From positions 278,045-342,044 of the forward strand of contig JAEUMQ010000017.1 in NCBI GenBank assembly GCA_016791425.1: 64,000 bases of DNA, read 5' to 3'. The stretch is from Hyphomonadaceae bacterium (GTDB lineage: Bacteria; Pseudomonadota; Alphaproteobacteria; Caulobacterales; Aquidulcibacteraceae). Below the pieces are notes generated by a model, which saw only the letters and a program-made list of their open reading frames with translations, did not search any database and was not told where the DNA came from. Made by a program: the position numbers and the translations under genes. This document shows, piece by piece, positions 33,792-41,411 of the stretch; the first letter of the stretch is position 1; every line of letters begins with the position of its first letter.

Positions 33792-34391
33792 CTACGGCGC
33801 GGCGCGCAGGGTCTCCACGTCGAACTGCGCGATCTCCGATCCGAGATCGACCGCCGCGACTTTGTCGTCCGCGCCCGGCAGCATGAAGAACACGCGCTGC
33901 CCTGCCTCGGAGGGCCCGAGCGCGCCGCACGGCATGCTCGGCGCCTCAGCGTCTCCGTTGATGAAGGCGTTGTGCGCCTCCAGCAGTGCGCCCGTCGGCC
34001 TGAACTCGAACCAGCCGGCATGATCCGCCACGGGCGCGAACACGCAGGCTTCGTTCCCAGGCGCAGGCGAGGCCGCCCGTACGGCGGGGAGGATGGTGTC
34101 GAGCGCGGCGCCGAGCGCGATGTCGAAGAGGCGCACGATCGGCTGGCGATCGGGGCCCGAGACCCGCGCGAAACCCGGCAACGACGGATCCGCCTCGATG
34201 CGCACGCTTGGGCAGGCGAAGCTCCAGATCGAGGCCCCGGCGCCGCGCACTTCTCCCCACGTACAATCGCGGAAGGTTTCCGTCATCGTGGCGCTGGGCT
34301 GCGGGGCGGGCGTCGCTGGCTGCGCCGGTTGCGGCGGCGACCCGCAGCCGATCGCCAAAACCAAAGCCGCGAGTGTGAACCAGTGCCGCAT
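33792..34391 (-). CDS. Predicted lipoprotein of unknown function
   Basis: A 199-residue protein with signal residues 1-15 and lipobox AIGC. A Pro/Ala/Gln linker (SPPQPAQPATPAPQPSA) precedes a globular part with four further cysteines (FRDCTWG, FACPSV, EACVFA, SMPCGAL). No domain recognised. The start MRHWFTL has GGGAGAGG upstream. The open frame continues upstream into the frameshifted regulator remnant at 34468-34545, which is not part of this gene. Confidence 0.65.
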   Translation of the reverse strand: MRHWFTLAALVLAIGCGSPPQPAQPATPAPQPSATMTETFRDCTWGEVRGAGASIWSFACPSVRIEADPSLPGFARVSGPDRQPIVRLFDIALGAALDTILPAVRAASPAPGNEACVFAPVADHAGWFEFRPTGALLEAHNAFINGDAEAPSMPCGALGPSEAGQRVFFMLPGADDKVAAVDLGSEIAQFDVETLRAAP

Positions 34392-34467
34392 CGGCGCCTC
34401 TCCCAAGGACGTTCCCTCCAGAAGGCGCGGTTTGCGCAGGCGATCAAGAGGCTTGTCAGGCCCTGCT

Positions 34468-34545
34468 AAATCCACGCCCTGGATCTCGCGCACCGCGAGC
34501 GCGCTGGTGCGTGCGATATTCCGCAGGGGCCATGCCCGGTGGCCG
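34468..34545 (-). pseudogene. Frameshifted 3' remnant of a GlxA-type (AraC) regulator gene
   Basis: This segment aligns with the 3' end of the intact regulator at 36274-37290. On the minus strand, one frame reads GMAPAEYRT (intact gene: GMTPAEYRT) and, after a two-base deletion, another frame reads LAVREIQGVDLA (intact: LAVRGIEGVDIS). At DNA level CGCGCACCGCGAGCGCG is shared exactly. The rest of the gene is not found upstream. It is therefore a dead fragment of a second copy, left by a deletion or duplication, beside the SnoaL cluster. Confidence 0.75.
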
Positions 34546-34605
34546 CCGCGTAAGTGTTCCGGACACGGACGAAAGCCCGCTGCGCGGCGCGCCGCGCGAT
34601 CCCGC

Positions 34606-34634
34606 TTGGCGCCGACGCACTACTTCTGTAGTGT
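34606..34634 (+). promoter_or_regulatory. Promoter with BlaI/MecI-like dyad operator
   Basis: TTGGCG (34606-34611), 17 bases, TAGTGT (34629-34634) make a plausible sigma-70 promoter about 30 bases before the SnoaL gene. A dyad CACTAC-TTCT-GTAGTG (34618-34633) covers the spacer and -10 box. The ACTAC-n4-GTAGT spacing resembles the operators of BlaI/MecI/CopY repressors. No such regulator is encoded nearby; the link is inferred. Confidence 0.45.
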
Positions 34635-34662
34635 ATCCTCAAAGAAGAGGGAGGATGGCGGC

Positions 34663-35067
34663 ATGCGAGGCGCCAACGACACGCCCGAAGAGGCACGCAA
34701 CAAGCAGCTCGTGCTCGACATGTGGCAGGCGGTCATCGTCGAGTATGCGCCAGAGGCGGTCCTGCGCTACATCTCGGCGGACTATATCCAGCACAATCCG
34801 GCCGTCCCGCCCGGCCGCGACTTCCTGTACAACGCCGTCAAGGACCTCGCCGAACAGAAGAAGGCGAACCCGGACGCGGTCCCGCACACCACCAAGCGCC
34901 TCATCCACGCCTTCGCCGACGGGGACCTCGTGACGCTGACCTGGAACCTCGATGTTCCAGAGCCGGACGATCCCTCCAGGACGTACGTCGCCTGCGCCTT
35001 CGACATGTTCCGCCTTCAGGACGGGATGATCGTCGAGCATTGGGACGACGTGCGAAAGGGCGAATAG
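34663..35067 (+). CDS. SnoaL-like (NTF2-fold) protein
   Basis: A 134-residue single-domain protein of the SnoaL/ester-cyclase-like group: N-terminal helix with NKQLVLDMWQAVIVEYAPEAVLRYISADYIQHNP, then strands TKRLIHAFADGDLVTLTWNL and CAFDMFRLQDGMIVEHWDDVRKGE. The last block is strongly characteristic. Such proteins range from polyketide cyclases to hydrolases and binding proteins, so the reaction is unknown. AGGGAGG stands about eight bases before the ATG. It heads a three-gene unit with the next SnoaL protein and the DoxX-like membrane protein. Confidence 0.82.
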   Translation: MRGANDTPEEARNKQLVLDMWQAVIVEYAPEAVLRYISADYIQHNPAVPPGRDFLYNAVKDLAEQKKANPDAVPHTTKRLIHAFADGDLVTLTWNLDVPEPDDPSRTYVACAFDMFRLQDGMIVEHWDDVRKGE

Positions 35068-35092
35068 CGAACCAGTTCAACGGGAGGAAACG

Positions 35093-35626
35093 ATGCTCAA
35101 CAACAGAAGCTGGACCATGCTCGTCCTGGCCTGCGCCGCATTGCTGCTGCCGCTCTCCGCGCCGGCATATGCCCGCTCGGCGCCGGTGACGCGAGAGCAG
35201 CTCCTCGATCGTATCCAGATCGAGGACATGATGACGGAGTATTATTCGCTCCTGAACGGATACAGCGTTCACGACGTCGCCGAATACTTCACCGAGAACG
35301 CCGTGTTCATCGCCAACGGCGCGCGGATCGAGGGCAGGGCCGCGATCCAGAATCTCTACAGCAGTGGAGGCGATCCGCGCGTGGTGGAAGGCAACAAGTA
35401 CACCATGATCCTCTCCAATCCGCGGATCAGCGTGCGCGGCGCGACCGCGACGATGGATTGTATCTGGACCGGTTATCTCCTGGAGAATGTCTACACCGCG
35501 CCCCGGCTTGTCGAGCAGGGGACGGAACACACCGAGTTCACCAAGCGCAACGGCGTCTGGATGATCACGAGCCGGACGATCACGCACTTGGGCGGCAATC
35601 CGGACGTCCCGGCGCGCCGCGACTGA
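35093..35626 (+). CDS. Exported SnoaL-like protein
   Basis: A 177-residue NTF2-fold protein with a signal peptide (residues 1-28, cut near AYA-RS). The core starts VTREQLLDRIQIEDMMTEYYSLLNGYSVHDVAEYFTENA, typical of SnoaL_4 proteins, and ends with the strand NGVWMITSRTITHLGG. It is the periplasmic counterpart of the cytosolic SnoaL protein 25 bases upstream and has its own GGGAGG ribosome site. Ligand unknown. Confidence 0.8.
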   Translation: MLNNRSWTMLVLACAALLLPLSAPAYARSAPVTREQLLDRIQIEDMMTEYYSLLNGYSVHDVAEYFTENAVFIANGARIEGRAAIQNLYSSGGDPRVVEGNKYTMILSNPRISVRGATATMDCIWTGYLLENVYTAPRLVEQGTEHTEFTKRNGVWMITSRTITHLGGNPDVPARRD

Positions 35627-35627
35627 C

Positions 35628-36257
35628 ATGTTCACCGCGCTCGTCTACGCGATCCAGTTCTTCTTCGGCGGCTGGTATTTCTATAACGGGCTGAACTACT
35701 TCATCGAGTTCACGCCCGCGCCGCCGGGAAGCTCGCCCCTGTCGCGCGAGCTCATCGGCGCGCTGGAGCACACCGGGCTTTTCGCGGTGGTGAAAGCCAT
35801 CGAGCTCGTCGCCGGCGCCGCGCTGCTCGCCAACCGCTTCGTGCCGTTGGCGAGCGTGCTCGCCTTCCCGGTGTCGTTCTCGATCGCCTACGTGATGCTC
35901 GTCATCAATGGCGGCATGATCGGAACCATCGTCGGCGTGCTCGTGATCGCCTTCAACGCGATCATCGCGCTCTCTCGTCTCGACAGCTTTCTGCCGATGC
36001 TCGCGTTCGACGACGGCGGCCCGCGCCCCGCGCCGATGATGGCCCTGCTCCGTGGCAAGCCCCCCGCGCCGGCAACAAGACCAAAGGGCCTTCGCCCGCT
36101 CACCCATGCGATTGCGATTGCGCTCGGCGTCGGCTTACCGGTCTGGATCGAGCTGGCCACCATGAGCCACTTCCAGTCCGTCGTGCGCCGTCAGGAGGAG
36201 GCCGCTCGCGCGCTGCAGCAACAAGCGCCGCCGGCCGCGAACGCTGCGCGGCCCTGA
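35628..36257 (+). CDS. DoxX-like integral membrane protein
   Basis: A 209-residue protein with five predicted membrane segments (about 3-22, 55-72, 75-95, 97-113 and 158-175). The opening FFFGGWYFYNGLNYFIEF and LVAGAALLANRFVPLASVLAFPVSF fit the DoxX/quinol-oxidase-subunit-like fold. A basic, Pro-rich loop (RGKPPAPATRPKG) precedes the final helix. It starts one base after the SnoaL stop. It may link to redox stress but no catalytic residue can be named. Confidence 0.65.
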   Translation: MFTALVYAIQFFFGGWYFYNGLNYFIEFTPAPPGSSPLSRELIGALEHTGLFAVVKAIELVAGAALLANRFVPLASVLAFPVSFSIAYVMLVINGGMIGTIVGVLVIAFNAIIALSRLDSFLPMLAFDDGGPRPAPMMALLRGKPPAPATRPKGLRPLTHAIAIALGVGLPVWIELATMSHFQSVVRRQEEAARALQQQAPPAANAARP

Positions 36258-36273
36258 TCGTCCCTGCGCGCGT

Positions 36274-37290
36274 CTACACTTTGCTGATGTCAACGCCCTC
36301 GATCCCGCGCACCGCGAGCGCGCCGAACCGCGTGCGATACTCCGCAGGCGTCATGCCCGTGCTGCGCTTGAAGAGCGCGCGGAAGAAGCTCACATCCTCG
36401 TACCCGACCGCGCTTGCGACGCTCGACACCGGCGTGTTCTCCCGCTCCAGCATCGCCTTGGCCGTCTCGATCCGCACCGCTTGCAGATAGGCGCCCGGCA
36501 GGCGCCCCGTCGCCGCCTTGAATCGCCGCATGAACGTGCGTGCGCTCATCGAGACGCGCTCGGCCAGCGCCTCCGTCGAGATCGCCTCGCGATAATGCGT
36601 CTGCAGATGATGCTCGATCGTGCGGATGCGCGCGTCCTCGTGCGGCGGCGAAAGCGGCAACACGGCGTAGCCGGACTGGTGCACGCGCGGCATGTGGAAA
36701 TTGAGCGACTTCGCCGTCTGCACCGCGACTTCATGCCCGCAGAGCTTCTCCACGAGATAGAGGCTCACATCCATCGACGCGCACACGCCGCCGCTGCAGA
36801 GCACGCGCTGCTCTTCCGTCACCATGAGATCGCCGCGCCACTTCACTTTCGGCCAGCGCCGTTCGAACTCGCTCACCAGCGCCCAGTGCGTGGTGCCCGC
36901 CCGCCCGTCGAGCAGCCCCGCCTGCGCCAGGTACGCCGCGCCCATGCACACGCCCGCGACATACGCCCCGCCCGCATGCAGATCCCTGAGCCACGGCGAG
37001 ATGGCGCTGTTCTCCACCAGCTTGCCGTCGAGCTCGAGCCCGGACGTCGGCACGATCACCACGTCCGTCTGCTTGATCTCCTGCATCGCCTTCGTCGGCG
37101 TGAGGCCCACCCCATAAGGGCTCATCACCGGCTTGCCGGTGACTGAAACGGTCGTCACGCGGAATTGCGGATCGGGTTTGCCGCCCTTGAGCAGCGCATA
37201 GAGCGCGCCGGCCGAATGGAAGATCTCGATCGGCGCGATGGCGGTCGAGGCATATCCGTCGTCCATCAGCACGACCGTCACCTCATACAT
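36274..37290 (-). CDS. GlxA-family transcriptional regulator (DJ-1/PfpI plus AraC)
   Basis: A 338-residue regulator. Residues 1-185 form the DJ-1/PfpI-like domain (VVLMDDGYASTAIAPIEIFHSAG, then AYVAGVCMGAAYLAQAGLLDGR with the nucleophile-elbow Cys); residues about 225-325 contain two helix-turn-helix motifs of AraC type (ALAERVSMSARTFMRRFKAATG and VASAVGYEDVSFFRALFKRSTGMTPAEYR). It is convergent with the SnoaL/DoxX genes (16 bases between stops). A dead 3' copy at 34468-34545 flanks the other side of that cluster, so it probably controls it or a relative. Confidence 0.9.
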   Translation of the reverse strand: MYEVTVVLMDDGYASTAIAPIEIFHSAGALYALLKGGKPDPQFRVTTVSVTGKPVMSPYGVGLTPTKAMQEIKQTDVVIVPTSGLELDGKLVENSAISPWLRDLHAGGAYVAGVCMGAAYLAQAGLLDGRAGTTHWALVSEFERRWPKVKWRGDLMVTEEQRVLCSGGVCASMDVSLYLVEKLCGHEVAVQTAKSLNFHMPRVHQSGYAVLPLSPPHEDARIRTIEHHLQTHYREAISTEALAERVSMSARTFMRRFKAATGRLPGAYLQAVRIETAKAMLERENTPVSSVASAVGYEDVSFFRALFKRSTGMTPAEYRTRFGALAVRGIEGVDISKV

Positions 37291-37353
37291 GCGCCAAGCC
37301 TCCAAACGGCGACGGCAGCATGGCGCCGCGGACGCCATGCCGCCACGCGTATT

Positions 37354-37629
37354 TCATCCGTTCGCTGTCGTCGGGTCGATGATCTTGCTGATCGGTGTGA
37401 TCTTGTTGGCCGGGAACCCGGAGATGCGCGCATGCTCCCTGATCTCGTCCTCGTTGTCGGCGAGATAGACGCAGAAGGTCTTGTCGTTCGCCACGTAGGA
37501 ATGCTCCCACTGCACCTTCGGCGCGAGCTTCGAAAGCGCTCCGTTCGAGGTTTCCGCCGCGCCCTTGAGCTCCGTGCGGTTGAGCGCCCCGACCCCGGGG
37601 ATATCGCGTTCGATCACATAGCGGTTCAT
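37354..37629 (-). CDS. DUF4242 family small protein
   Basis: A 91-residue protein: MNRYVIERDIPGVGALNRTELKGAAETSN, a middle VQWEHSYVANDKTFCVYLADNEDEIREHA and the end GFPANKITPISKIIDP match the DUF4242 (nickel-responsive SCO4226-like ferredoxin fold) signature. The function is uncertain; the streptomycete relative binds nickel. A GGAG ribosome site precedes the ATG at 37629. The very long antisense open frame covering it (to 39474) is a shadow of mutL. Confidence 0.85.
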   Translation of the reverse strand: MNRYVIERDIPGVGALNRTELKGAAETSNGALSKLAPKVQWEHSYVANDKTFCVYLADNEDEIREHARISGFPANKITPISKIIDPTTANG

Positions 37630-37833
37630 GTCGTCACTCCTTCGATTGTTCGGCTCGCCCGCAGACCATGACGGAGCCGGCCGCCGCCAAGCAGCGGCGG
37701 GAGCGCCATTCAGCGATGGCGATCCTGCCAACTTGGCCCGTTGTGCGTCGGGGGCTGGGGTTCTTGGGGAAAGCGGGCGCCTCCCATGGCGGCCCGCGCT
37801 CGGGGAACCCAAATGTGGTAGGAAGCCGAATCC

Positions 37834-39681
37834 ATGCCGATCCGCCGCCTGCCACCGGAAGCCGTGAACCGCATCGCTGCGGGCGAGGTCGTCGAGCGTC
37901 CGGCCGCCGCGACGAAGGAGCTCATGGAGAACGCGCTCGATGCGGGCGCGAAACGGATCGAGATCACGATCGAACGCGGCGGTCTGGCGCGGCTTTGCGT
38001 CGAGGATGACGGTTGCGGGATCGCGCCAGACGAATTGCCGCTCGCTGTGGAGCGCCACGCGACCTCGAAGCTTGTCGCCGACGATGCGGGCGGCGTCGAT
38101 CTCCTGAACATCGCCACGCTCGGCTTTCGCGGCGAGGCGTTGCCTTCGATCGGCGCCGTGGCGCGGCTCTCGATCGTCTCGCGCGCGAAAGGGATGGCCG
38201 AGGCCTGGGCGATCGACGTCGAAGGCGGCGAGCTTTTCAGCGCGCGTCCCGCGCCCTGGTCCGGCGCCGCGTCCGGCACGCGCGTCGATGTTCGCGACCT
38301 CTTCTACGCGACGCCCGCGCGGCTCAAATTCATGAAGTCCGAGCGCGCGGAAGCGATGGCGATCACGGACGCGGTGAAGCGCCTCGCCATGGCGCGCCCG
38401 GACGTCGCGTTTCTGTTGACCATCGAGGATCGCGTCGTCTTCCGTGTGAGCGCCGAAGCCGACCCCGAGAATGAGGGTCGCCGCCGGCGCCTGTCCGCGA
38501 TACTCGGCGCCGACTTCGCGCCCAACTCGCTCGCCCTCGATCAGACGCGCGGCAATGCAACGCTGACCGGCTTCGCCGGCCTGCCGACGCTCGCGCGCGG
38601 AACTCGCGAGCATCAGCATCTCTTCGTCAACGGCCGTCCCGTGAAGGACAAGCTCATCCTCGGCGCGGTCCGCGGCGCCTATCAGGATCTGCTCGCGCGC
38701 GATCGCCACCCGATCGTGGCGCTCTTCCTCGATATGCCGGCCGAGGAGGTGGACCAGAACGTCCATCCGGCCAAGACCGAAGTGCGCTTCCGCGACGCCG
38801 CGATGATCCGTGGGCTGATCGTCGGCGCGCTCTCCCATGCGCTCGCCGGCGCCGGCCATCGCGCCTCCACCAGCGTCGCGCAGACCGCGATCTCCGCGTT
38901 TCGCCCGGAATCGCAGGCGCCGCTCCGCGCCTGGCAGACCGCCGAGAGCAATCTCCACGACGGCGATTTCGTCATGCCGAGCGCCAGGGTCGAGCGCTCG
39001 GCGGGGCAGAACGGAGCACTTTCCTCCCCCGTTTACGGGGGAGGTGATCGCGCAGCGATCGGAGGGGGCGCAAGCCGCGCGCCGTCCGAGGACGACCAAT
39101 TCTTCCCCCTTGGCGCAGCGCGCGCGCAGGTGCACGAAACCTACATCGTCGCGCAGACCGAGGACGGCATCGTCATCGTCGACCAGCACGCCGCGCACGA
39201 GCGCCTCGTCTACGAGCGCATGAAGGCGCTGATCTCCAATGGCGGCGTCCCGCGCCAGGCCTTGCTTATTCCAGAGGTCGTGGAGCTTGATCCTTCCGAA
39301 TGCGAAGCGCTCATCGCCCGCGCCGAGGAATTGTCCGAGCTCGGACTGGTGATCGAGCCGTTCGGGCAGGGCGCCCTCATCGTTCGCGAAACGCCCGCCT
39401 TGCTTGGGCAAGTCGATGCGAAGGGGCTTCTGAAGGATCTCGCCGACGACATCGCCGAGCTCGGTCAGGCTCACGCCTTGAAGGAGCAGCTCGAGGAGGT
39501 CTGTTCTTCGATGGCTTGCCGCGGCTCCGTACGCGCCGGGCGCCGGCTTTCGGGAGAGGAAATGAACGCGCTGCTACGCCAGATGGAGGCGACGCCCTTC
39601 TCCGGCCAGTGCAATCACGGCCGCCCCACTTACGTGGAGCTCAAGCTCGCCGACATCGAAAAGCTCTTCGGCCGCCGCTGA
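37834..39681 (+). CDS. mutL: DNA mismatch repair protein MutL with in-frame repeat in its linker
   Basis: A 615-residue protein. N-terminal GHKL ATPase: [28 protein letters not shown] and [17 protein letters not shown] within the first 110 residues. C-terminal dimerisation domain carries the endonuclease motif [12 protein letters not shown] (Asp450 onward) and SCRG-like block [18 protein letters not shown], ending [11 protein letters not shown] (usually CPHGRP). It therefore looks like a nicking MutL, as in bacteria without MutH. A type B palindromic element is translated as about residues 396-412 ([17 protein letters not shown]) in the disordered linker, where an insertion is harmless. Confidence 0.96.
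   Translation: MPIRRLPPEAVNRIAAGEVVERPAAATKELMENALDAGAKRIEITIERGGLARLCVEDDGCGIAPDELPLAVERHATSKLVADDAGGVDLLNIATLGFRGEALPSIGAVARLSIVSRAKGMAEAWAIDVEGGELFSARPAPWSGAASGTRVDVRDLFYATPARLKFMKSERAEAMAITDAVKRLAMARPDVAFLLTIEDRVVFRVSAEADPENEGRRRRLSAILGADFAPNSLALDQTRGNATLTGFAGLPTLARGTREHQHLFVNGRPVKDKLILGAVRGAYQDLLARDRHPIVALFLDMPAEEVDQNVHPAKTEVRFRDAAMIRGLIVGALSHALAGAGHRASTSVAQTAISAFRPESQAPLRAWQTAESNLHDGDFVMPSARVERSAGQNGALSSPVYGGGDRAAIGGGASRAPSEDDQFFPLGAARAQVHETYIVAQTEDGIVIVDQHAAHERLVYERMKALISNGGVPRQALLIPEVVELDPSECEALIARAEELSELGLVIEPFGQGALIVRETPALLGQVDAKGLLKDLADDIAELGQAHALKEQLEEVCSSMACRGSVRAGRRLSGEEMNALLRQMEATPFSGQCNHGRPTYVELKLADIEKLFGRR
39020..39071. repeat. Type B palindromic element inside mutL
   Basis: TTTCCTCCCCCGTTTACGGG hairpin, then GATCGCGCAGCGATC dyad and a GGAGGGGGCGC end. 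The same architecture as 25093-25150 in ileS, but read one base shifted, so the encoded peptide differs. Both frames are free of stop codons. Confidence 0.85.
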
Positions 39682-39684
39682 ACG

Positions 39685-40764
39685 TCAGCGAAGTACATTG
39701 TCGAGGAATGCCGCGACTGCGTCTTGCACGGGCGCACTGAACCACTCGTTGCCGCCGTGTCCCGCGCCGACGACATTGCGGCGGATCGCGCAGCGACCCG
39801 CGTCGTCCTGCGCGCGCTTGAGGATATCGCTTTGCGCCGTCGGCACGGTGCAATCGGTCGTTCCGTGCAGGATGAGCAGCGGCGGCGAATTTGCGCCCAG
39901 ATAAGTGACCGGATTGGCCGCGCGCACTGACGGCGCGCAGCTCGCCTCCGCGACGGTGCATCCCACGAGCTTGCTTTCCGGTGACGCTGCGCTGCTGTGG
40001 GTGGCCGATCCTGGTGGACACGATTGCGCAAGCAGCTGGGTGTCCATCTGTGAGAAATCGATCGGGCCGTACCAATCGACTCCCGCCTGCACGGCGCTCG
40101 ATACCGTCGGATTGCCCATCGCGAGGTCTTCCATCGCCGCAACGCCTGAACTTGTCGCGGCAAGCGCGGACAAATGTCCGCCAGCGGAGCTTCCAAATGT
40201 CGCGAAGCGGTTTGGGTCAAGATTGAGACGAGAGGCGTTGGCCCGCAGATAGCGGATCGCGGCCTTGACGTCGTGGATCTGCGCCGGGAATGGCGCGACG
40301 TCGCTCAGCCTGTAGTCGATCGACGCCACCGCATAACCGCGGCACACGAGCCGCCGCGCCTGCTCCACGTTGGCGCGCGATCCGCTCTGCCATCCCCCGC
40401 CATGGATCCAGATCACCGTCGCGAACGGACCCGCCAAATTCGTCGGGCGATAGAGATCGAATTGATGGTCGGCGCCGGCGGCGTAGGATTCCGTCAGCGG
40501 AACGGCCCCCTGCGTGCAGGCGCTGGCCGCGTTCGCCTCCGGAAAGAGATCGACGCCCGATTGCAGCGACGGACATGCGGCCGTCGCTGGCGGCGGGGGA
40601 GGCGGAGGAGGTGAAATCGGAGGCGGAGGCGGCGGCGAGACGCCCGTGCCTGGCGATGACGGCGTTGAGGAGTTTCCACCGCCACCGCCCCCGCCGCAGG
40701 CCGACAAGGCCGCCGCTGCGAAGCAAGCGACGATCAACGAGGCGATCCGCGTTGCGTGGCTCAT
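39685..40764 (-). CDS. Alpha/beta-hydrolase (carboxylesterase) lipoprotein with proline-rich linker
   Basis: A 359-residue protein. Lipobox LSAC (Cys near residue 22), a seven-glycine stretch and a long proline tract (about residues 40-60), then a hydrolase domain of the BD-FAE/kynurenine-formamidase-like group. Motifs: VIWIHGGGW (oxyanion hole), FGSSAGGHLSAL (nucleophile Ser), LHGTTDCTVP (acid) and GAGHGGNEW (His). It likely sits on the outer membrane and hydrolyses esters of an unknown substrate. It converges with mutL, four bases between stops. Confidence 0.88.
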   Translation of the reverse strand: MSHATRIASLIVACFAAAALSACGGGGGGGNSSTPSSPGTGVSPPPPPPISPPPPPPPPATAACPSLQSGVDLFPEANAASACTQGAVPLTESYAAGADHQFDLYRPTNLAGPFATVIWIHGGGWQSGSRANVEQARRLVCRGYAVASIDYRLSDVAPFPAQIHDVKAAIRYLRANASRLNLDPNRFATFGSSAGGHLSALAATSSGVAAMEDLAMGNPTVSSAVQAGVDWYGPIDFSQMDTQLLAQSCPPGSATHSSAASPESKLVGCTVAEASCAPSVRAANPVTYLGANSPPLLILHGTTDCTVPTAQSDILKRAQDDAGRCAIRRNVVGAGHGGNEWFSAPVQDAVAAFLDNVLR

Positions 40765-40864
40765 CCGATCCCCTAATCCCCGCGTTTGGGCCGGCTGCCT
40801 CATCTAGAACGGCGAAGCCTCGTTTGTCCTTCATTAACCTGGACTCGCGCTTCCCTGAGGCGTG

Positions 40865-41332
40865 ATGCGCATTTCGGCCCTCGCGGCTGCGCTCGCAGCC
40901 TTCACAGCCAGCGTCGCGGCGGCGCAGGACGCTTCGGTCGCGCCCTCGTTCGGCGCTGTGCCGCTGGCGAGCGGCTTCCCCGATCCGTTCACCCAGCTCA
41001 TCCCGGCCGGCGGCGGCATCAATGTCGGCCAGACCGTGCCTGGCTGCGTGGGCTACATCGCCAACGCGCCGGATTTCCGGATCGACTTTACACCCGGCGA
41101 GCAGGGCGCCCCGCTCATCTTCTCGGTCGCCGCCACCATCGACACCACGCTGGTCATCCGGGCGCCGGACGGAAGCTGGCTCTGCGACGACGACGGCGGG
41201 ACGGTCTCCTTCAACCCGGCCATCACCTTCGAGAAACCTGTCGCCGGGCGCTACGATGTCTGGGTCGGCGCCTATGCGCCGGGCCGACCGCAGGCGAGTT
41301 TTCTCACCATCTCCGCTCACCTCAGGCGCTGA
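40865..41332 (+). CDS. Small secreted beta-sandwich (PPC-like) protein
   Basis: A 155-residue protein with a signal peptide (cut near AAA-QD at residue 21). The mature part has RIDFTPGEQGAPLIFSVAATIDTTLVIRAPDGSWLCDDDGG and VAGRYDVWVGAYAPG, the pattern of bacterial pre-peptidase C-terminal-like domains, which bind calcium or carbohydrate. Here the domain stands alone. Two cysteines (PGCVGY, WLCDDD) could form a disulfide. The ATG follows a GTG that is also open. It lies 100 bases from the divergent esterase start. Confidence 0.7.
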   Translation: MRISALAAALAAFTASVAAAQDASVAPSFGAVPLASGFPDPFTQLIPAGGGINVGQTVPGCVGYIANAPDFRIDFTPGEQGAPLIFSVAATIDTTLVIRAPDGSWLCDDDGGTVSFNPAITFEKPVAGRYDVWVGAYAPGRPQASFLTISAHLRR

Positions 41333-41411
41333 GGCCCGCCTTCCCGCCGCCGCCTTGAAGCCGTAAGTATCCCTCACGCCCGAGAACGGGCGGCAGTCGG
41401 GGGTGTGGGGC

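Noticed and set aside
37630..39474. Long minus-strand open frame that would extend the DUF4242 protein to about 700 residues
   Set aside because: It lies antisense to mutL, whose motifs are unmistakable. The DUF4242 protein has its own start and ribosome site at 37629.
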